Below, piece by piece: positions 17,352 to 25,420 of a stretch of 59,906 nucleotides of DNA (its first letter is position 1; each line of letters opens with the position of its first letter). A model generated the notes under the pieces. That model was not told the DNA's origin. It saw only the letters and a program-made list of their open reading frames with translations, and made no database searches. The stretch is from contig CAMDJP010000013.1 in assembly GCA_945900775.1 (NCBI GenBank), forward strand, positions 1-59,906, given 5' to 3'. A program made the translations under genes and the position numbers. This DNA comes from Akkermansia muciniphila. GTDB lineage: Bacteria > Verrucomicrobiota > Verrucomicrobiia > Limisphaerales > SIAT01.

Positions 17352-18424
17352 AGGATAACCAAATTGTCACGATGGACGACCTCGACCCGCTTGAGTTGAC
17401 CAGCCTTGATGGCGACTGAATCAAAATCACACAAACCGCGAGCGAACTCCGTGCCGTCGGCGTCACAGAGACGCACCACATCACCCGTAACGAAGTCCCC
17501 TTCGCATCGCGCAATGCCGGGCGGTAACAGGCTTGTGCCTTTCTCGCGCAGCGCACGTTTGGCTCCCTCGTCGACAATCAGCGTGCCCTTTGGGTGATGG
17601 AAGAACGCAATCCAGCGCTTACGTCCCTTGAGCTTGGTCGGCTTCGGCACGAATAGTGTCCCCTCTTCTTTGCCTGCAAGCACATCGGCCAGCACCGCCT
17701 TTTTGCGCCCTGACGCAATGACAAGCGGAATGCCTGAGCGGACGGCTATCTTGGCCGCGTGGATTTTCGAGGTCATCCCACCCACAGCTGTGACGCTCGT
17801 GGTGCCACCGGCCATCTTTTCAATCCGGTCATCAATCGTCTCGATGAGCGATAGCGTGCGCGCGGTCGGCTTGCCGAAGTTCTCAACCACGCCGTCCACG
17901 GTGGTAAGAATGACGAGCAAATCAGCTGGCAGCAGAGAGGCGACGAGCGCGGAGAGTTTGTCGTTGTCGCCGAACTTCAGCTCGGTGAAAGAGACCGCAT
18001 CGTTCTCATTGATGATCGGCACCACGCCGCGTTCGAGCAAAGCGATGAGGGTGTTTCGGGCGTTGAGATGGCGTTCCTTGTGCTCGAGGTCGTCGTGCGT
18101 GAGCAACACCTGCGCGACAGTGATGCGATGCCGTGCGAAAAGTTTCTCGTAGGTGGCCATCAACCGTGATTGCCCGACCGCGGCACACGCCTGAAGCTCC
18201 GCCAAATCCGTCGGGCGCTTGTTGAAACCGAGCGCACCCATTCCCGCGCCGACCGCACCGGATGTGACGAGCACCACCTCGCGCCCCGACGCACGCAGCG
18301 CGGCGACCTGCGCGGCGAGTTGCTTGAGTTGGGCTGAATCAAGCTGCTTGCGAGCATCGGTGAGAACACCCGTGCCGAGTTTCACCACCACACGACTGAT
18401 ATCTTTGAGAACGTCGGAACGCAC
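17348..18424 (-). CDS. proB: Glutamate 5-kinase
   Basis: 358 residues from a GTG start. The amino-acid-kinase domain has VVKLGTGVLTD near 13, TSGAVGAGMGAL near 53, NENDAVSFTELKFGDND near 138, a TTVDGV loop near 168 and GGMTSKIHAAKIA near 213. A C-terminal PUA domain follows (about 275-350). It phosphorylates glutamate as the first step of proline synthesis. The partner proA is 11 kb away at 29641 and transcribed in the other direction. mazG overlaps its end by 4 nt. A candidate promoter ends 7 nt before the GTG. Confidence 0.96.
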   Translation of the reverse strand: MRSDVLKDISRVVVKLGTGVLTDARKQLDSAQLKQLAAQVAALRASGREVVLVTSGAVGAGMGALGFNKRPTDLAELQACAAVGQSRLMATYEKLFARHRITVAQVLLTHDDLEHKERHLNARNTLIALLERGVVPIINENDAVSFTELKFGDNDKLSALVASLLPADLLVILTTVDGVVENFGKPTARTLSLIETIDDRIEKMAGGTTSVTAVGGMTSKIHAAKIAVRSGIPLVIASGRKKAVLADVLAGKEEGTLFVPKPTKLKGRKRWIAFFHHPKGTLIVDEGAKRALREKGTSLLPPGIARCEGDFVTGDVVRLCDADGTEFARGLCDFDSVAIKAGQLKRVEVVHRDNLVIL

Positions 18425-18431
18425 GCGTTGC

Positions 18432-18460
18432 TTGGTAACAAACGGCGGGAAGCGTGTCGA
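18432..18460 (-). promoter_or_regulatory. Candidate proB promoter, leaderless layout
   Basis: On the minus strand: TCGACA (18460-18455), 17-nt spacer, TACCAA (18437-18432), then 7 nt to the GTG at 18424. The -35 is close to consensus; the -10 is weak. Confidence 0.4.
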
Positions 18461-18532
18461 GCCACGAGGTGGAAATGGCGGAAACCAGACGCGGGTAATA
18501 AAAGCGGCTGCAACGGGAGGAGAATAGACTTA

Positions 18533-19285
18533 TCAATACGCCGCGTGGCCGTTCAGATTCACGACCGCCTGCGGGTTTTGCACTGCCTCCACGTGACCAT
18601 CGAAGAAGAGGCGATTGCGAACCTTGCCGCCGTGGGAGGGAACCTTGGGCAAGTTTGAATACCACCCCCAGTTTGGGCATTGAAGCAACTCTTGATCCAC
18701 ATCCGTAATCGACCAAATGGCCACGGGATTCGGGATGTCATCCATGTTGTAAGGCTGGCGCGTCGGGAACCCTCCTTGGCCACCGTAGCCGAAAGGCTTC
18801 TGCGGCAGGATCGCATCGGCTGTCAATCCCACGCCCCAATTGACGGAGTAGGTGGAGTAATCCGAAGCCGGCCCCGAAAAGTTGCTGGAGCGATAAAACC
18901 CCACACACGTCGCGGCTCTGATGTCCAAACTCACCCCAGCCGCCAACGTGGAAGGCTGCTGATAGCCCATATACGGAGCGATGTAATACCCCAAATCCGA
19001 AGTGCTGGTGGAACCAACTAGCGCTTTGACCCCGATGATCAGCGGCCCCGGGAGCCTGCCTTGGTTGTCGTCGTTCGAAGATTGGATGGCGAGGGTGATT
19101 TGTTTGAGACTGCTGGCGCAGTGCGCCTGATACCCTTTTCACTTTGCCTTGCCCAGCGCCGGCAGCACCATGCTTGCCAGAATGCCGATGATGGCAATGA
19201 CCACTAACAGCTCAATGAGCGTGAACGCTGCAACGGCCGAGTGGAAACGAATCTTTCGATGGAGGCAGTTCGCTGTCAGTCGCAT
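18533..19285 (-). pseudogene. Type II secretion/pilin-like prepilin with in-frame TGA
   Basis: Reading from the ATG at 19285, codons 1-48 give a short basic leader, VAAFTLIELLVVIAIIGIL (the class III signal, with the predicted cleavage before FTLIE) and LASMVLPALGKAK, then TGA at 19141-19139. The same frame continues without another stop: KGYQAHCASSLKQITLAIQ, the body, and a C-terminus with SHGGKVRNRLFFDGHVEAV, similar to the His-x9-Asp-Gly motif of verrucomicrobial and planctomycetal pilin-like proteins. The full product would be 250 residues. The downstream part keeps family character, so the break looks recent or is a base-call error. It is a single gene with no secretion genes nearby. Confidence 0.85.
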
Positions 19286-19538
19286 ATTGTTTAACGACGA
19301 TCGGACAACCATCATTAAGCTAAAAACGTGCCATAATGGTAATTCTTAAAAACCGCCGTAAAAATTATCATCCTGTATCTCAACCCCATGGCATCACACA
19401 AAAAAGCGCGTTAATGACGCCTTCGTGCGCCAAAATCACGCACCTGTACAAGCGATGCGAGGCCGTGACTTCGCTGCAACCCGCGCGCAACTTCTTTTCA
19501 GCGTGGACGCGCACCGTACCTTTGCCTAGGCTCCCGCC
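19286..19538. other. AT-rich intergenic region between prepilin and M42 genes
   Basis: 253 nt between two divergent genes. The part 19290-19375 is AT-rich and probably holds the prepilin promoter, though no convincing pair of hexamers can be chosen. The right end contains the M42 promoter candidate. Confidence 0.5.
19504..19532 (+). promoter_or_regulatory. Candidate M42 peptidase promoter, leaderless layout
   Basis: TGGACG (19504-19509), 17-nt spacer, TAGGCT (19527-19532), then 6 nt to the ATG at 19539. Confidence 0.45.
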
Positions 19539-20609
19539 ATGCGCGATGAATCACTTCATTTCCTTCAGACTCTCGTCAACACCCCCAGTCCCGTCGGCCA
19601 CGAGGCCCGTGGCCAGCGCGTCTGGCTCGATTACGCCAAACAGTTCGCCGACGAGACCTACTCCGACACCTACGGCAATTGCGTCGCTGTACTGAACAAG
19701 GGGGGCGGACCGCGGATCATGCTCGCCGGCCATGCCGACGAAATTGCGATGGCGGTGAACTACATCGATGACCACGGGTTCCTTTACGTGCGCCGGATTG
19801 GCGGCGTGGATCCGGCCATCACCAAAGCCCAGCGCGTGGTCATCCACACTCGTAACGGCCCGGTGAAAGGCGTCGTCGGTAACGTCGCGCCGCATCTAAC
19901 GAAACTCGAAAAAGAACGTAAAGTTCCGGAGATCCACGATCTCTTCATCGACATCGGCGTGAACAGCAAAAAAGAGGCGCTTCAACTTCTTCAAATCGGC
20001 GATCCGATTACCTTGGCCGATGGATTCGAGTTGTTGCGTGGCGACCTTGCGGTGGCGCGAGCCTTCGATAACCGCATCGGCACCTTCGCCGTGATTGAAG
20101 CATTGCGTTTGCTCACCGAGCAAAAGGGAAAACTACAGGCCGAAGTCTGCGCTGTCTCGAACACACAGGAGGAAGTTGGCCTCTTTGGTGCGCGGCAGAT
20201 CGCCTACTCGCTCAAACCTGACCTCGCGCTCGTCGTGGATGTCACGCACGCAACCGACTATCCCACCGTGAACAAGGCGATGCACGGCGACATCCGAATC
20301 GGCGAAGGCCCCGCCATCACTCACGGCGGTTGTAACCACCCCGAAGTTGTCGCTCGAATCGAGCAGGTCGCGAAGAAACTGAAGATCCCGCTCCAGCACG
20401 AGGCGATGAGCGCCACGAGCGGCACCGACACCGACGCCATTTTCTGGACTCGTGGCGGGATCGCCAGCGCCCTTATCAGCCTGCCGAACCGCTATATGCA
20501 CTCCCCAGTGGAACTGGTAAGCTTGAAGGATCTCGAACAGATTCCGAAGCTGCTCGCCGGTTTCGCTCTCTCGCTCAAGAAAGGCGAGGAGTTTAAGGTG
20601 AAGATTTGA
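19539..20609 (+). CDS. M42-family metallo-aminopeptidase
   Basis: 356 residues. The dinuclear zinc site of clan MH is complete: AGHADEIAM near 66, ARAFDNRIG near 175, TQEEVGLFG near 208, VVDVTHATDY near 230 and RYMHSPVELVS near 318. M42 enzymes (tetrahedral aminopeptidases, glutamyl aminopeptidase, FrvX/PepA-like) trim peptides in the cytosol. The ATSGTDTDAIFWTRGGI segment near 288 is also typical. It is a single gene, convergent with the AsmA-like gene 6 nt away. Confidence 0.94.
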   Translation: MRDESLHFLQTLVNTPSPVGHEARGQRVWLDYAKQFADETYSDTYGNCVAVLNKGGGPRIMLAGHADEIAMAVNYIDDHGFLYVRRIGGVDPAITKAQRVVIHTRNGPVKGVVGNVAPHLTKLEKERKVPEIHDLFIDIGVNSKKEALQLLQIGDPITLADGFELLRGDLAVARAFDNRIGTFAVIEALRLLTEQKGKLQAEVCAVSNTQEEVGLFGARQIAYSLKPDLALVVDVTHATDYPTVNKAMHGDIRIGEGPAITHGGCNHPEVVARIEQVAKKLKIPLQHEAMSATSGTDTDAIFWTRGGIASALISLPNRYMHSPVELVSLKDLEQIPKLLAGFALSLKKGEEFKVKI

Positions 20610-20615
20610 GCTGGG

Positions 20616-21317
20616 CTACTTCTTCGGCGGCTCCGTCGAGGAGGAATCCGGCTTCCCCTGCATCAAAAAATCAAACGCGACTGGAGCGAGCGCCGGCAGC
20701 GTCTTGAGAACGATGGGCAGCATCTTGTTCCGCAAATCTTCTTCGTTTTTGATGTCAGTGATAATCTCGTTCTGCGTGCCGAACGACGTCTCCTGTACCT
20801 TGTTCGGCTCTTTCATATCAACGTAGCGCAACTTGCCGAGCGAAAGATTGAGGACGTCGATACCGGCGAATTCGTGCTTCTTGCCCCCCACGTCCACCTC
20901 GGTCTTCTTTGGTTTTCCTTCCGGATCGGTCTTCGCTTTTATAATCCCGTCGATGTTGAACTTCCCGTCCAATCCCTTAACGATGCATACCTCTTTCAAG
21001 TGAAGTCGAATCATCTTAAAATGCAGCTTCTGTTCCTTGAGCGCCTCCAAATCGTACTCCACGTGTAACTCGGCCAGGTCGAGCATTGGCGAGCCACCAA
21101 ACTTGGCGGAGTTGTAAATCTTGAAGTTCTCAATCGTAAGCTTCGGGCTGAAGATCCCGATCTCGAGGTTGCCAATCTTCGCATCCAAGCCGATCTGCTG
21201 CGCGATTCCCGCTTCGGCCGCCTTTTTCGCGACCGGGTCCAGTGCCAGCAGGCCGCCAATCGCCAGCAGCAGCAGAACAACAACAATTCCAACGAACCAC
21301 TTTAAGATCGTCTTCAT
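20616..21317 (-). CDS. AsmA-like membrane-anchored protein
   Basis: 233 residues from the ATG at 21317, which follows a GAGGGGA ribosome-binding site. One N-terminal membrane helix (about 3-25) is followed by a basic KKAAEAGIAQQIG segment and a beta-rich region, IGNLEIGIFSPKLTIENFKIYN, then a DLAELHVEYDLEAL segment. This is the beginning of an AsmA/DUF748-type repeat. The family bridges the periplasm in larger members; this one is short and likely a periplasmic anchor protein. The C-terminus is lysine- and proline-rich. The hypothetical gene 52 nt upstream runs the same way. Confidence 0.8.
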   Translation of the reverse strand: MKTILKWFVGIVVVLLLLAIGGLLALDPVAKKAAEAGIAQQIGLDAKIGNLEIGIFSPKLTIENFKIYNSAKFGGSPMLDLAELHVEYDLEALKEQKLHFKMIRLHLKEVCIVKGLDGKFNIDGIIKAKTDPEGKPKKTEVDVGGKKHEFAGIDVLNLSLGKLRYVDMKEPNKVQETSFGTQNEIITDIKNEEDLRNKMLPIVLKTLPALAPVAFDFLMQGKPDSSSTEPPKK

Positions 21318-21369
21318 AAGTAAATTCCCCTCTCGATTCGCTCCATCCAACACCAAACTCAAATTCGGC

Positions 21370-21975
21370 TCAACACGGAATGTCCTCGGCCCGCACGTCT
21401 AGGCATTCATCCTGATCCTCCCACACCAGCGCCGGCCACGTGGCGAGCAGGCGCGGCATCAATTCGGAGCCGAGCTGGGCCAGCAGTTGTTCCGCCGCTA
21501 CCGCGGCTTCGTCGAGCGCGCGGTCGTAGTTCGGCGCACGCTTGCGCTGGCGATCATCCCAATGTGCCACTGCATGCAACGGCGCGTAGGCGTCGGCCCA
21601 TTTCTTTAACTCTTCTGCAAGCTCGCCAATCTCGTCGAGCGAAACCGCCGTGCCATTGCAGTGCAGGCACACCAAGCCCGACTCAAGCAGATCGCGGGAG
21701 AGTAGGGGCAAGAGCGGCGCACGACAACACGGCGCCACGCTGTAGGCCGATGGCGGGGAGGCCAGCCGCTTGAGCCAGATCTGGCGCTCATGCGCCACCT
21801 GCGCGGCGAGGCGATAGGCGCCCACCAGCGGGTGTGAAAACCTCCAGACGCGCCCCTCCAACTGCCCAAGCGTCTGCGCCATCCAGCGGGCCAGCGTCAG
21901 GTCATCAAATTCCTTGAACACCCCGCTGTAACCCCGCCATAGGCGGTCGATTGGGGCCTCTTGCTCGTCAGCCAT
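21370..21975 (-). CDS. Hypothetical Cys-containing protein
   Basis: 201 residues from the ATG at 21975 (MADEQEAPIDRLWRGYSG). No signal peptide. The middle has APCCRAPLLPLLSRDLLESG followed by LVCLHCNGTAV, giving two Cys pairs about 25 residues apart that could hold a zinc ion. The rest is helical with many tryptophans and a YDRALDEAAVAAEQLLAQLG helix. I do not recognise a family. An upstream in-frame start at 22032 would add 19 residues encoded partly by a heptamer repeat, and is less likely. Confidence 0.75.
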   Translation of the reverse strand: MADEQEAPIDRLWRGYSGVFKEFDDLTLARWMAQTLGQLEGRVWRFSHPLVGAYRLAAQVAHERQIWLKRLASPPSAYSVAPCCRAPLLPLLSRDLLESGLVCLHCNGTAVSLDEIGELAEELKKWADAYAPLHAVAHWDDRQRKRAPNYDRALDEAAVAAEQLLAQLGSELMPRLLATWPALVWEDQDECLDVRAEDIPC

Positions 21976-22003
21976 GCGAATAAGATGGATGCCGCCACGC
22001 GAA

Positions 22004-22024
22004 GTGCAAAGTTCAAAGTGTGAT
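22004..22024 (+). repeat. Degenerate heptamer array (GTGCAAA GTTCAAA)
   Basis: GTGCAAA, GTTCAAA and a degraded GTGTGAT in phase, immediately upstream of the hypothetical gene start. The same GTTCAAA unit occurs five times in a coding region at 31539-31573. Confidence 0.55.
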
Positions 22025-22068
22025 GATTGCACGCACTAATTATTCCCGGTGCCATTTATCGGCACTGC

Positions 22069-22096
22069 TTTTGCCTTTTTACTTTCGCCATTTGCT
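22069..22096 (+). repeat. Degenerate heptamer array upstream of recG
   Basis: TTTTGCC, TTTTTAC, TTTCGCC and ATTTGCT in phase, ending 14 nt before the recG start. CGGCAC stands a few bases before the array, as it does before the array upstream of proA (29600-29627). Confidence 0.65.
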
Positions 22097-22110
22097 TCTA
22101 AGAACTCATC

Positions 22111-24111
22111 GTGCCGACTGCGCCAGTACCAGCTAATCCCCTCGCTCTACCGATAGCGCAACTGCGCGGCGTCGGCGCAGAGCGCGCGGCTCAACTCAAT
22201 CGCCTCGACCTGCACACCGTCGGCGACTTACTGCTGCACCGGCCGCGGCGTTACGAGGACCGACGCCAATTTCGCCCCATCGTCCAGTTACAGGAAGGCG
22301 AACCGGCACTCACGCGCGGTCACATCGTGGCACAAGGCGTGAAACGATTCGCGCGCGGCCGCAAGTCAGTCTTTGAACTCATCCTCGACGACGGCTCGGC
22401 GCGCTTGCATTGCCGCTGGTGGAACCTCCCGTTCATGGAACGCTACTTCGCCATAGGCGACGATGTACTCGTCTTTGGCAAGCCGCTCTCGCTACGCCCC
22501 TGTACGATGGACCATCCCGAGACCGAGGTGGTCGTGAACGATGCCGAAAGCCAATTACACCTCAACCGCATCGTTCCCGTCCATTCACTCACCGAAGGCC
22601 TCCCCCAGCGGTGGCTGCGCGGTCTACTCTGGCGAGCGGTAAGAGATTTTGCACCACACGTGGCGGAACCGCAGCCAGCGCACGTCGGCCAACCATCCCG
22701 CGCCGAAGCGATTCGCATGCTTCACTTTCCAGAGCGTTTGGATGACGTCGAAATCGCTCGCAAGCGAATGGCATTGGACGAGTTCGTCGCATTACAGCTC
22801 GCGATGCAAAAACGTCGGCGAGCCTGGGAATCGCGGGCAGCCGCTCTGCCCTGCGCTGGCACGAATCAATTGATTCGCCCTTTTCTTGACCGCCTCGGTT
22901 TCCAACTCACCGTCGCTCAAACCACCGTGCTCCGCGAGATTCGCGCCGATCTTGGCGGTCGGCATCCAATGCGCCGACTCCTCCAAGGCGATGTGGGTGC
23001 GGGTAAAACGGTCGTCGCCGCCTGCGCCGCGCTCATGGCGCTCGAGAGCGGACGCAGTGTTGCGCTGATGGATCCGACAGAGATTCTGGCCGAACAGCAC
23101 TTCAACACCTTCCGCGGCTGGCTGGAACCACTCGGCATCGAGGTCCATCTGCTCACCGGCAGCCGCAAAACCAACGCTAGCCAAAAGTCAAAAAGGCGAA
23201 CGCTACAGACTCGAGCCCTTTTCATTGGCACACACGCGCTCTTGGAGGGAGATTTCACCCCCGAAAACCTTGGTCTCATCATCATCGACGAGCAGCACAA
23301 GTTCGGTGTGGCGCAGCGCGAACGACTATTACGCAAAGGTCACTATCCGCACCTGCTCGTGATGACCGCCACGCCCATTCCGCGCACGCTCGGCTTGACG
23401 CTCTACGGCGACCTCGACGTGTCGGTGATTGATCAGCTTCCCGCCGGGCGCGGCCGCCTCCGTACCCACGTGCGCACGAGCGAGACCTTGCCAAAAGTGA
23501 TTGAGTTCATCCGCGAGCAACTCGCACAAGGCCGGCAGGCCTATGTGGTTTACTCCCGCGTGGACGAGGAAAGCTTGGCCGCAGGGGTGAAAGCGGTGAG
23601 AGCTGAGTCGGAAAAGCTCGGCGTTGCACTCGCGCCGTTCCGCGTCGCCGCCCTGCACGGGCGGTTGAAGTCAGCGGAGAAGGAATCTGTGATGGCCGCA
23701 TTCCGCGCGAACGAACTTCAAGTCCTCGTCGCCACCACCGTCATCGAGGTCGGCGTGGATGTGCCGAACGCGACGGTGATGCTCATCGAAAACGCCGAGC
23801 AGTTCGGATTGGCGCAGCTCCACCAATTGCGAGGGCGCATCGGTCGCGGCGCACACGACTCGCACTGCATCCTGTTTTCTAACGCCGATACGCCCGAAGT
23901 GCGCAAGCGGTTGGAGGTGCTGGCCGAGACGAACGATGGCTTCAAGGTGGCGGAGGCGGACCTGTTACTGCGCGGGCCGGGGGACCTGCTCGGACGCGAT
24001 CAGAGCGGCTTGCCAAATTTGCGCTTCGGCGACCTCGCACGCGATCTGCCCCTTCTGGAACAGGCCCGGGAGCTGGCGGCAAAATCGCTCCGCGCATCGC
24101 CGTCAAGCTGA
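22111..24111 (+). CDS. recG: ATP-dependent DNA helicase RecG
   Basis: 666 residues from a GTG start. A wedge/OB domain (about 1-230; LRGVGAERAAQLNRL, then the OB-fold around GHIVAQGVKRF) precedes the two helicase lobes. Motifs: QGDVGAGKTVVA (Walker A, near 290), DEQHKFGVAQRERL (near 395), VMTATPIPRTL (motif III, near 420), VATTVIEVGVDVPNAT (near 545) and QLRGRIGRG (motif VI, near 573). It regresses stalled forks and processes Holliday junctions. A heptamer-repeat-like stretch (23180-23200) lies in the coding sequence after HLLTGSRK. TAAGAA, a weak -10, ends 6 nt before the GTG. Confidence 0.97.
   Translation: MPTAPVPANPLALPIAQLRGVGAERAAQLNRLDLHTVGDLLLHRPRRYEDRRQFRPIVQLQEGEPALTRGHIVAQGVKRFARGRKSVFELILDDGSARLHCRWWNLPFMERYFAIGDDVLVFGKPLSLRPCTMDHPETEVVVNDAESQLHLNRIVPVHSLTEGLPQRWLRGLLWRAVRDFAPHVAEPQPAHVGQPSRAEAIRMLHFPERLDDVEIARKRMALDEFVALQLAMQKRRRAWESRAAALPCAGTNQLIRPFLDRLGFQLTVAQTTVLREIRADLGGRHPMRRLLQGDVGAGKTVVAACAALMALESGRSVALMDPTEILAEQHFNTFRGWLEPLGIEVHLLTGSRKTNASQKSKRRTLQTRALFIGTHALLEGDFTPENLGLIIIDEQHKFGVAQRERLLRKGHYPHLLVMTATPIPRTLGLTLYGDLDVSVIDQLPAGRGRLRTHVRTSETLPKVIEFIREQLAQGRQAYVVYSRVDEESLAAGVKAVRAESEKLGVALAPFRVAALHGRLKSAEKESVMAAFRANELQVLVATTVIEVGVDVPNATVMLIENAEQFGLAQLHQLRGRIGRGAHDSHCILFSNADTPEVRKRLEVLAETNDGFKVAEADLLLRGPGDLLGRDQSGLPNLRFGDLARDLPLLEQARELAAKSLRASPSS
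23180..23200 (+). repeat. Heptamer-like units inside recG
   Basis: GCCAAAA, GTCAAAA and AGGCGAA in phase, encoding the lysine- and serine-rich stretch SQKSKRR. On the other strand they read TTTTGAC/TTTTGGC, close to the units upstream of recG itself. Confidence 0.5.
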
Positions 24112-24361
24112 CCAGACCATTTTTCATTTTGCGCCGCGCACCTGTCGCTACCTTACGAGATGAGCGCTGCAACCATTCCGGCCCCACTCGACCTCACTCT
24201 TCTGCGAGACTAGAATCGCGTCACGGCGATTCACGTTCCTTCTGGCAGACTCCGTGATTGAACATGAACCCCACTTTGCCGTGTCAAATCGTTCGCCCAG
24301 CGAGCCACTACGCACCCGTTTGCCAGTTGCAGTTTACCCCTCTCTCGGCTAGGTAAAGGCT
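24112..24361. other. Intergenic region between recG and pta
   Basis: 250 nt. It holds the pta promoter candidate at its right end and an 17-codon reading frame at 24160-24213 (starting MSAATIPAPL) that is too short to support as a gene. No terminator hairpin with a T-run is seen. Confidence 0.5.
24327..24355 (+). promoter_or_regulatory. Candidate pta promoter, leaderless layout
   Basis: TTGCAG (24327-24332), 17-nt spacer, TAGGTA (24350-24355), then 6 nt to the ATG at 24362. Confidence 0.45.
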
Positions 24362-25420
24362 ATGCGGTTCATCAGCGGCATCATCGAGAAGCTCAAACGC
24401 CATCCCAAGCGCGTCGTATTCCCTGAGGGCACGGAGCCACGTGTGCTGCAGGCCGCGCGTCAGTTCTACTCGCTCAACCTCGGCGCGCCTATCCTGCTCG
24501 GTGACCGCACCAAAGTGAAGGAGGCCGCCGAACTTCTGAACGTCTCACTCGGCGGCGTCCGCATCATCAACCCCGTCGAGAGCGAGGAGTTGCCCAGCTT
24601 CGTCGAACGCTACAAATTCCTCCGTCGACTCAAAGGTGTTACCGACGAGGATGCTCACGAGATCATGACGCGCCCGAACTATTTCGCCGCCATGATGGTC
24701 GCAATGCATCAGGCTGACGGCGTCATCTCCGGCACCAACGAAGCCGCCGGTAGCGTGCTGCGGCCGTTCTTCCAGATTATCAAGGTTGCTCCGCACGCCA
24801 CCACCGCTTCGAGTTGCATGATTATGGAGGTGGAGGACACACGCTTCGGGCACACTGGCGCGCTCTTTCTCGCCGACTGCGGCGTCATTCCCGACCCGAC
24901 AGCCGAGCAACTCGCCGACATCGCCGTCGGCACCGCGCAACTCGCGCGCCAGCTCCTCGGCATCCCACCGCGCGTGGCGTTGCTTTCCTTCTCCACGAAA
25001 GGAAGTGCCTCTCATCCCTCGATTGGCAAAGTGCAGGCCGCCACCGCCCTCGCCCAGCAGAAGGCCGCCGCGCAACGCATCGAAGCCGACTTCGACGGCG
25101 AACTGCAGCTCGACGCCGCTCTGATTCCCGAGATTGCCAAACGCAAAGTCGCGCAAAGCGCCGTGGCCGGACGCGCCAACGTGCTAGTCTTCCCTGACCT
25201 CAACGCCGGCAACATCGGTAGCAAACTCGTGCAGCACCTCGCACGCGCCAACGCCTACGGCCAGATCCTCCTCGGCCTCGACCGACCTGCCGCCGATGTC
25301 TCGCGAGGTTCCACTGCTCACGACATCCTTGGCGTCGCCGCCATCGTTGGCCTGCAGTCCATTGAGTACAATCTGCTTTACCCCGAGTCCGAGATAAAAC
25401 TGCCCGGCGAGTCACGATGA
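24362..25420 (+). CDS. pta: Phosphate acetyltransferase, catalytic domain
   Basis: 352 residues, the length of the stand-alone PTA/PTB domain. Family segments are present: VVFPEGTEPRVLQAA near 18, GTNEAAGSVLRPFFQII near 125, ADCGVIPDPTAEQLADIA near 178, VALLSFSTKGSA near 215, GELQLDAALIPEIA near 240 and NVLVFPDLNAGNI near 278. It interconverts acetyl-CoA and acetyl-phosphate. The next gene (overlap 4 nt) carries the regulatory BioD/DRTGG part that long Pta enzymes have at their N-terminus, so this looks like a split Pta. No acetate kinase gene is in the window. Confidence 0.93.
   Translation: MRFISGIIEKLKRHPKRVVFPEGTEPRVLQAARQFYSLNLGAPILLGDRTKVKEAAELLNVSLGGVRIINPVESEELPSFVERYKFLRRLKGVTDEDAHEIMTRPNYFAAMMVAMHQADGVISGTNEAAGSVLRPFFQIIKVAPHATTASSCMIMEVEDTRFGHTGALFLADCGVIPDPTAEQLADIAVGTAQLARQLLGIPPRVALLSFSTKGSASHPSIGKVQAATALAQQKAAAQRIEADFDGELQLDAALIPEIAKRKVAQSAVAGRANVLVFPDLNAGNIGSKLVQHLARANAYGQILLGLDRPAADVSRGSTAHDILGVAAIVGLQSIEYNLLYPESEIKLPGESR

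Noticed and set aside
19139-19141. TGA as a selenocysteine codon in the prepilin gene
   Set aside because: No SECIS-like hairpin was evident just downstream and pilins are not selenoproteins; mutation or base error is simpler.
24160-24213. 17-codon reading frame before pta
   Set aside because: Too short, no ribosome-binding site, no recognisable family.
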